Assembly: GCA_001599595.1 (NCBI GenBank)
Contig: BCHH01000016.1
Coordinates: 10,891 to 38,071, forward strand
DNA length: 27,181 bases
Reading direction: 5' to 3'
Source: Beverwykella pulmonaria
Lineage: Eukaryota; Ascomycota; Dothideomycetes; Pleosporales; Melanommataceae
The position numbers and the translations under genes were made by a program. Of the stretch, positions 20,279 to 27,181 are shown piece by piece (within the stretch, counting starts at the first letter, position 1; each line of letters opens with the position of its first letter). The notes below the pieces were generated by a model. The model had not been told where the DNA came from. It was given only the letters and a program-made list of their open reading frames with translations, and made no database searches.

Positions 20279-21430
20279 ATGCAGCTTATGCAGACTTCCT
20301 TTACTAAAGCCTTAAGCAATCAACAACAGGCCTTTAAAAAACAAATTGCGTCTCTACACAAAGAGATACAAACAATTAAGTTAAAGACTCTGTCCCCCAA
20401 TGCGTCTAACACAGACTAACTAGTAATAGAATTAAACAATAGATTAAAAGCTGTAGAATCTCCAGCCCACCTGCAGATCCCTACCATAGTTACCCCATTA
20501 TCTACACCTAACAGCTTGCTAACGCAACCAACCACTAAGCCAACCAATACTACCTGCTAAACTAAACAACTACCTAATCCCCCTCTCTTTACTAGCAAAC
20601 AACAGGAACTACCTACCTTCCTGTCTCAACTTAAGAACAAGCTACACAGAAACCTTGACTAATATCCTACAGAACTTAAACGCCTTTAATACTTAATTAC
20701 ACGCCTCCAAGACAACGCTGCTCTCCTAGTTAATTCCTTCTCCCCAGAATTAGTAGAAGAACTCATAAACCTGTTACAATCTACATATAGCAACCTAAAC
20801 CAACAAGCTACTACACAAAGAAAACTAGCAAGACTCTACCAAGGAAAGAAGAGCTTCCCTTTATACTTTGCTAAGTTCCATTACTACAGACAAGAATCTA
20901 GATAGAACAACACAGCACTACTAGACTGCTTGCTTAAATTACTAAACAAGGACCTCTAAGGAGCCCTTATTAGTGTAGACTTCCCTAAAAAACTCATCAA
21001 CTGTGCCAACATTATTAGCAAACAATACAACAACATGCTCCGCCTGCTGCCCCATCACCAACCCCACAAACATTCTGCTGCCCAACCAACTCAATTAACC
21101 TATACTACTGCTGCTAAACAAGACCTAGACACTATAGAAATTAACCTAGCAGGTTACGCCCTAGTAGGATTAGCTAAACGCTAGAAACAGATAAAGGAGG
21201 GTCGTTGCTTTAAATGTAACTTAAAGAATCACATCTCCCCGCAATGCACTGTCCCTATACCTGCTGCTAGAGCAACTAGCACTAGCTAACCTCCCTTAGC
21301 TCCAACCTAAACACAACAGAACTTATTGTCTACTATAAGTTCTACAGCATTGTCAACCGTCACTAACTGTTAGCCACAATCACACAGTCCTCACAACAAG
21401 CACAACCTATCCCCAAAAGGAAAGTCCTGA
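20279..21430 (+). pseudogene. Gag of element C, broken
   Basis: Gag is the structural protein of the retrotransposon particle. From ATG 20279 (or a little upstream) one frame reads a Gln/Lys-rich helical start, a Pro/Thr-rich linker, a capsid-like part with FPLYFAKFHYYRQ (about 20860-20890), and a CCHC zinc knuckle CFKCNLKNHISPQC at 21206-21247, then a Thr/Ser-rich tail. The frame ends with TGA at 21428-21430. Several TAG/TAA codons interrupt it. Length is about 384 codons, typical for gypsy gag. The last codons overlap the start of pol, which is in the -1 frame. Confidence 0.82.
21412..21418 (+). promoter_or_regulatory. Candidate -1 frameshift heptamer between gag and pol of element C
   Basis: In the gag frame the sequence reads C CCA AAA, which fits the X XXY YYZ rule for -1 slippage; slipping back by one gives CCC AAA AGG, which is exactly the pol frame. 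The gag stop TGA lies 9 bases downstream. A possible 5-bp stem (GTCCT with AGGAC, 21424-21452) starts 5 bases after the heptamer. The heptamer itself shows no mutation. Confidence 0.5.
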
Positions 21431-21815
21431 GCGTAAGCTGCTGCCTAGGACCACGCCCTCACTAGATTTCTGCTGACCTATAGCTCACACCTCCTAAACT
21501 AAGCTTATAGAAATACCACATTAATATTCCTGTTAGCCTCCAACAAGACATGGTAACCTATAGCACGTTTTGCTTAGTTAACTCAGGAGCTACTAGTTGC
21601 AGCTATATAAACAGATCTCTAGCGCGCAAACTAAAACTCCAACTAACTCTACTAGCCTAGCTATTAATACCTACTAGTTTTAACAGCAAACAACTTAAAG
21701 GAGGTACAATTACTAATATAGTGATAATAACCCTCCAGCACATAAACTACTATAAACGCATCTACCTCTTTGTTACAACTACTAGCTAACATAATATAAT
21801 TCTTGGCTAACTATA

Positions 21816-22734
21816 TATCGGGGAAAGTTTTTTCATGGAAAATCTGCCAACTCCTGCCACGATCATTCCACATTATAGCCTGTACCCCCAATGACCTCCA
21901 TGACCATTCCACAACCTCCATGGCCTCCATGAGCATTCAATGTTGTGGTCCGTGCCCCCAATGTGCCTCCAACGCCTGCAATGTTGTGGCCCGTGCCCTA
22001 ATGTGCCTCCAACGCCTGCAATGTTTTTCAACCTCCTGCCATGAATAATATTACATGCTAGTAGTACTACTAGTCTTATATATGCTACTAATGCTTCTAG
22101 TGCCACAAATACTACTAGTACTATTATAGATCTAAATATAGTAGCAGTTTATTTAATGTTCTAGCATTATTAAAAATCTCGCTAGTGCTCTAGTTTAATA
22201 GATACTCAACGTTTTTTTAATATTATTATTTTAAACCCCTGTAATCTATAATTTTAGTCTAGAGGTTGGTATTTAGATTTTATAGAGAGTGTGTAGTACG
22301 TGGTGCGCAGTATGTGGTGCGTAGTGTGTAGTGCGTGCATGCAATGCTCTAAGTCTCTAAGTTACCTAATTAGGAAAGTGTAGATTGCTGCACGCTTTCA
22401 AAAGCTATAACTTTATAACTAGACTAGCTATAAAAAATCTAGTTAGTTTTTTTAATAGGCCTTACCTAATAGTATATAGTTAATTATGTAATGCTTATGT
22501 AATATAAATGCCTAGTAGGAATTGTAGGCGTGGCAAACATTGCAGGCGTTGGAGGCTCATTAGGGCACAGACCAGAACATTGAGGCACAGACCAGAACAT
22601 TGGGGGCATTAGGCGCTCGTGCAATATCGCGACTTGGGATTGCGACATTGGCAACGTTGGGGGCGTGGAATGCTCGTGGCACGTGCATGTTAGGGATTGA
22701 AGTCCTGAAACACAACACGAAACTTTCCCCGATA
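21816..22734. mobile_element. TA-flanked non-autonomous DNA transposon (mariner-type MITE)
   Basis: The insert starts TATCGGGGAAAGTTT and ends with its exact reverse complement (15 bp), with TA on each side (21814-21815 and 22735-22736), as expected for Tc1/mariner targets. It is 919 bp long and has no transposase-like frame. Long subterminal inverted repeats are present, for example about 21995-22030 against about 22527-22565, sharing AACATTGCAGGCGTTGGAGG. The ends (about 220 bp each) are GC-rich and unmutated; the core (about 22041-22520) is very AT-rich and depleted of CCA/TGG words. It depends on a transposase from elsewhere. Confidence 0.82.
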
Positions 22735-25700
22735 TAGTTGTACAAACACAGGGTCGTCCCTAACTATAACAACAGACAACTCCTGTTCAACGCCCCCTAA
22801 TACTAGACGCACTATCTACGCTAACCTAAGACCCCAGACATACTATGTAACACAGTACAAAATACGCATAGTGCAGCACAACACAAACTATTAGCAACTG
22901 TCCACAACTATCCCCTAAAACTAACCTGTAAACCAAAGCGTCGTCTTAAACTCACTACCTAAACCTAATACTATTATGCAATAGCTAAGATAAACTAACA
23001 GTTGTCTGCAGACAACCTTACTTACAAACACAAAGCTTCTCCTCCTGTTACTAAGAGAGGCAACACTAAACCTAAACCTAAACCTAAACCCAAACTAACA
23101 TCTACCCTAGAAATAGACATCTACTACATTAGAGCCACCCTATTCCTCTGCAGTGCCTAACAACACAATTACAAAATCTTTGCAGTTACTATAGCTAACA
23201 TTAATAAAGCCTTGGCTCCTAAGGAGCACACTAATCTAGCCACAAAGGTCCCAGCAGAATACTACAACCTATTACATGTATTCTCCTGTAAGGAAGCTAA
23301 TAAGATTCCCCCAAGAAGATTATACAACCACAAGATTATCCTGCAGGACAGAAAGGAACACAGCTTTAGACTACTATATAGCATGTCACAGAATAAACTA
23401 AAAGTACTACAAAAGTATCTTGACAATTACCTAGCCAAAGGATTTATACAAGCTAGCTCCTCTCCTGTTGCATTACCTGTTATCTTTGTGAAGAAACCTA
23501 GAGGTGGTCTCTAATTCTGCGTCAACTACCATGCCCTAAATGCTTTAACTGTCAAGAACTATTACCTAATCCTACTAATACAAGAAACCCTAAGCCAACT
23601 TAGCAAGGCTAAATACTACATAAAACTCAACATTATCACCGCCTTTAACAAACTGCGCATTGCTAAAGGAGATAAATGGTTAACCACCTTCCAAACCTAA
23701 TACAGCCTTTTTAAATACCTAGTTATGCCCTTTAGTCTAGCCAATGCTCTAAGCACGTTCCAGCACTTTGTAAATAATGTCCTGCGTCCTTATCTTAACA
23801 TCTTCTGTACTACATACATTAACAACATCCTAATCTACAGTAACTCTCTAAAGAAACATAAGAAACACGTCTAACTTGTCCTNACAGCCCTTAAGGAACA
23901 TAGTATACAACTTGACATTGACAAGTGCAAGTTCTATAAAACCAAAGTTACCTACCTTAGATATGTAATATTAACTAACAGCATTAAGATAGACCCAAAG
24001 AAGGTACAAGCTATTGTTAAGTAGGAGTACCTAAAGAACGTCCAAGACGTCAGAGCCTTTATAGGATTTGCTAACTTCTACAGGAGATTTATCAACAATT
24101 TCTCTAGGATTGTTGCTCCTCTAATTGCTCTTACCTAAAAGGAAATCCTGTTCTGTTTCAATCTAACCTGTCAACATGCCTTTAACAACCTAAAGAACGC
24201 GTTTGTATCTGCTCTAATCCTCCAACACTTCAACCCTAATCTACTAATAGTAGTTGAGGCTAACTCTTCTAACCACGTAACTGCTAGCATTATCTTATAG
24301 CAAGATGCTAAAGGAATCCTAAGACTAGTCACATACTTTTCAAAACGCATAAACCCTGCCAAGTGTAACTACAAGATCTACAACAAGGAGTTACTGGCAA
24401 TTATCTAATGCTTTAAACAATAGCAACCTAAACTTAAAGGAGCCTTGTTCCTAATATAAGTACTAAGCAATTATAAGAACCTGCAGTACTTTACCACTAC
24501 AAAACAACTAAGCCACTGGCAAGCGCAGTGGTCTAAATACCTGTCCCAATTTAATTTTACAATTACCTACTAGCCTAGCAAGTACAGTGAGAAGCCTAAT
24601 GCACTGACACAACAATCCTAGGACAAACTAGGCAAGGATTAAGCCTAAGAAGCCCACAAGCAAACACTGCTCTGCCCTAACTTGTTTAATAACCCTATAG
24701 GGGTTGACAAGAAGGCTTCCTTAGTACCCCCATACACTAAACTAAACCTAGTAGAGACCAACTAATCTATCTAACAAATTATTACTAACAAATATGTGAA
24801 CAACAAGTTTATCTCAGAGATTTTAGGTCTCCTGCGCTCTAGCACACAACAGTTAAAGAAGATCTCCCTTAGTGAGTGCAAGGACTATTAAGGACAGTTG
24901 TATTTCTAGAACTAACTTGTAATACCTAACCACAACAAACTAAAGCTAAAGCTGTTGCAACTAGCCTACAACTCACCTGCAGGGGGCTACTTAGGTCACA
25001 GCAAGACCCTAGATATCCTGCAAAGAGAATACTACTAGCACAGCATGTTTAAGACAATTAGACAATACGTATTGTGTTGCCACACATACTAACAGTTGAA
25101 AGCCTCCTGTGAGAAACAACATGGCCTGCTAAAACTACTACTAGTGCCTAAACTAAGATGGCGACACATCTCTGTTAACTTTGTTACTAAACTACCTAAA
25201 TCTAAAGGCTGCACAAACATTATAGTAGTAGTTAATCACTTAACTAAGTATCAACACCTAATTCTGTGTGCTAGTATCTAAGCTCCTAACGTAGCCAACC
25301 TATTCTACTAACACGTGTAGAAACTACATGGCCTTCCTAACACAATTATCTTAGACAGAGGGACGCAGTTTGTCTCTGCATTCTAGACCAAACTCTGTTA
25401 GCTACTCTAAATTAATCCCCTATTGTCATCTGCTTTCTATCCTAAGACTAATAGACAGACTAAGAACGCTAACGCAGTAATAGAACAAGTCCTACGTGCG
25501 TTTACAAACTACAGACAAGACAACTAGGTAAGATGGCTACCTGCCGCAGAATTTAAAGCTAACAACACAACTTCTAAATTAACACAAGTATCACTGTTCC
25601 TAGCTACATACAGACAGCACCCACAAATAGGATTTGAGCCTTCCTCTAAGATTAATAAGCATTGCTTCTAAGCTACCTAAGTAGAAGCCGCGAACCACTT

Positions 25701-26288
25701 TGTTGACAATATAAAGGAGCTCTAGGAATTTGTGCGAGAGGAACTCCTGTAGGCACAAGCATATCAACAAGAGTATGCAAACTAAAACTAATCACCTGCA
25801 CCTAACTATAAGGTAGGTAATAAAGTCTAGCTAAACGCCTAAAACATCTAAACTAAGCGCAAGTCAAAGAAATTAGACTGGAAGAACCTTAGCCTATACC
25901 TAATCTTGAGGCTAGTTAGCTCGCACGCCTACCGCCTCAAACTACCCAAAACTATAAAAATACACCCCGTCTTTCATGTGTTATTACTCTGACCCACAGC
26001 ACCTAAATCTAATTACCTGCCTAGCCAACAAAACCCGCCACCTAAACCTATAGAGGTTAAAGGTGAAACTAAATAGACTGTCAACAGCGTCAAGGAACTC
26101 CACTACAACTGTCAACGCTAATACTATAAATACCTGGTCCAATAGACTAGATATAATAAACTAAGCTAGGAACCTGCAACAGAGATAAAAGACACTAAGG
26201 CTGTCTCACTGTTCTACAAGAAATACCTAAGCATACCCAAACCTGCCTTAAACCTGCCCTAAACCACCCTCGCAATTCGCTCAAATCT

Positions 26289-26301
26289 AAGAGGGGGGTA
26301 C
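26289..26301 (+). other. Polypurine tract of element C
   Basis: AAGAGGGGGG followed by TAC lies directly before the TGTCAC start of the 3' LTR. This is the primer site for plus-strand DNA synthesis. Confidence 0.85.
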
Positions 26302-26791
26302 TGTCACAGTAACTACCGCGACACCAATTCTGAACAACAGTCCCAAACAATACTGAATGACGGTCCTAAACAACGGTCCTGAACGACAGTCCTGACAAGT
26401 ACTGTACTCCACAGCACAGTACTTCACACACCCAAACTCGCGCACAATACCAACTAATACCTGTTGCGCACATCATCCCATTCTGACTCACAGTACACTG
26501 ACGGTGACGACCGTCGGCACTGTACTGCGACTCACAGTTCAACAAGGTCAGCAACTAGCCGACCTGATCTAACCTAAAATACTGAACCGAGTCCCAACCA
26601 GGCTCGGCCCGCGCACGAACCAGACCCCTGACGCACGAACTAGACTGAGTATTTATTGAACCTTGAAGGACCTCTGGTCGAGCTCCTTACGCAACGTCTT
26701 GTATGATAATTTATCGCACCTGAGATTGTATCCGTAGTATCCGATATTTAATTGAACCTTTATCCTCTGCTACCGATAGCCTCTCGTGACA
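26302..26791 (+). repeat. 3' LTR of element C
   Basis: This 490-bp copy of 19700-20189 has no indel. Its first 160-190 bases are mutated and the rest is clean, the mirror image of the 5' LTR. It carries the 13-bp tandem repeat at 26330-26391 and the end of the pol frame. Confidence 0.95.
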
Positions 26792-26796
26792 GTCTA
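26792..26796. repeat. Target-site duplication of element C, right copy (GTCTA)
   Basis: This is identical to 19695-19699 and directly follows CGTGACA, the end of the 3' LTR. Confidence 0.93.
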
Positions 26797-27045
26797 TTAC
26801 CACACTGCCTAGTGTAACAATAAACCCCAAGTACTTAACTAACTTAGTTAAGAACGTGCACTTGCTAGCCTTGCAATACAGCCCCTATTTAAGGAGATAG
26901 TCAAGGACCTCTTCAACATGCCTAAGGTGATCTTCCTCCTTCTTAGAGTAAATTAAGATATTATCTAGATACACCACGCAGGTGTAATCTACTAGGCTGC
27001 CCAAGGCTCTATAGATGTAGGATTGGAATGTTACTAGGGCGTTTG
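26797..27045 (-). pseudogene. Pol of element B, RT core fragment
   Basis: This is the upstream continuation of the element B pol. On the minus strand it reads TNALVTFQSYIYRAL, VVYLDNILIYSK and HLRHVEEVLDYLLK, then KYLGFIV towards the junction with element C. The catalytic box at 26960-26971 reads Y-L-D-N, so the second Asp is lost. At about 27045 the reading breaks within the TNAPATFQ-type motif, where element E begins. The remainder of RT, protease and gag must lie beyond the window. Confidence 0.88.
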
Positions 27046-27181
27046 TGTTACGGTTCGAAGAAGTAGCACAGATGCGGGCTGCAGATGAGGAACCAACCCC
27101 GTCAACAGGCGCAGCACGGCGCGCAGGCGGGCGCAAAGGAACAGCGAGGATTCGCGCAGGTAAGCGAGGCACGTGACAGAA
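27046..27181. mobile_element. Edge of a further LTR-type insertion, element E
   Basis: From TGTTACGG at 27046 the RT frame of element B is lost and an unmutated, CG-rich sequence continues to the window end. A TG start and a sharp break in a host gene suggest an LTR end; GTTTG (27041-27045) would be the left copy of a target duplication. The other end is not in the window, so family, strand and length are unknown. The open frame across the junction on the minus strand is not one gene. Confidence 0.55.

Larger units (their letters stand above)
21412..26382 (+). pseudogene. Pol polyprotein of element C, broken and interrupted by a MITE
   Basis: One frame runs through protease, RT, RNase H, integrase and chromodomain. 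The protease active site at 21574-21591 reads LVNSGAT (Asp to Asn). RT starts near 23200; FVKKPRGGL ends at about 23514, and the YxDD box at 23815-23826 reads Y-I-N-N, both catalytic Asp lost. The connection [12 protein letters not shown] is at about 24055-24095, and RNase H follows to about 24620. Integrase has VNFVTKLPKS (first Asp to Asn, about 25173), ILDRGTQFVSAF (second Asp kept, about 25350) and VIEQ (Glu kept, about 25480). The chromodomain is at about 26080-26240. The frame reads on through the polypurine tract into the 3' LTR and stops at TGA 26380-26382. The MITE at 21816-22734 splits the gene after the protease; with its TA duplication it adds a multiple of three bases. One N lies at 23883. 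Confidence 0.88.
19700..26791 (+). mobile_element. Ty3/gypsy chromovirus-type LTR retrotransposon, element C
   Basis: This complete element of about 7.1 kb has two 490-bp LTRs with 7-bp terminal inverted repeats (TGTCACG / CGTGACA in the unmutated copies), a GTCTA target duplication, gag and pol in different frames, and a G-run polypurine tract. It contains a 919-bp TIR element at 21816-22734. It lies in the RT of element B, in the opposite orientation. RIP-like stops fill the coding part, and both catalytic Asp residues of RT have become Asn. Confidence 0.95.

Noticed and set aside
21803..22106. Open frames on both strands in the left end of the MITE, and 22560-22745 in its right end
   Set aside because: Short frames through subterminal repeats with no transposase motif; one crosses the element boundary.
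23001..23016. Perfect 16-bp palindrome GTTGTCTGCAGACAAC
   Set aside because: A single palindrome inside the pol linker with no partner site; no reason to call it a regulatory site.
23064..23095. Telomere-like CCTAAA repeats
   Set aside because: Only about four units, interior, and in the pol frame they code for a Lys-Pro linker; not a telomere.
26885..27172. 95-codon minus-strand frame as one gene
   Set aside because: Its N-terminal part is in element E and only its C-terminal half is RT of element B.

Overview
The window looks like a heterochromatic, repeat-filled stretch of a filamentous ascomycete (Pezizomycotina-type) genome; this is inferred from the repeat families and the mutation pattern, not from a marker gene. 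I see no host gene, rRNA, tRNA or CRISPR. Almost every base belongs to transposable elements stacked inside one another, and nearly all of their genes are broken by stop codons that look like repeat-induced point mutation (RIP): mainly TAG or TAA where TGG, CAG or CAA is expected.

Layout. (1) Up to about 5289: a Tad/I-like LINE, + strand, with ORF1 (zinc knuckles) and ORF2 (endonuclease, reverse transcriptase, C-terminal zinc motif) and a TAA-repeat tail. (2) 5290-6336 and 14303-14587: two halves of the pol gene of one old Ty3/gypsy element, called D here, + strand, which hosts several of the other insertions. (3) 6337-14302: gypsy element A, - strand, complete, with two 426-bp LTRs, a TGCCA target duplication, a single-frame gag-pol, and a plus-strand (antisense) ORF between pol and the 3' LTR. 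Inside A, at 9694-10014, sits an unmutated solo LTR with an ACCTG duplication. (4) 14588-19699 and 26792-27045: gypsy element B, - strand, inserted in D; it also carries an antisense ORF in the same place. (5) 19700-26791: gypsy element C, + strand, complete, with 490-bp LTRs and a GTCTA duplication, inserted in the RT of B; gag and pol are in different frames with a candidate -1 slippery site. (6) 21816-22734: a 919-bp transposase-less TA-flanked element (mariner-type MITE) inside C. (7) 27046-end: the edge of a further LTR element, E, inserted in the RT of B.

The insertion order is D first; the LINE, A and B into D; the solo LTR into A; C and E into B; the MITE into C. The most notable signals are a mutation process with a sharp 5'-YCR-3' context, strips of about 150-300 bp at the ends of inserted elements that stay nearly unmutated, and two different gypsy elements that each encode an antisense Cys-rich protein lying tail-to-tail with pol. 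I made all translations and counts by eye; they should be recomputed.
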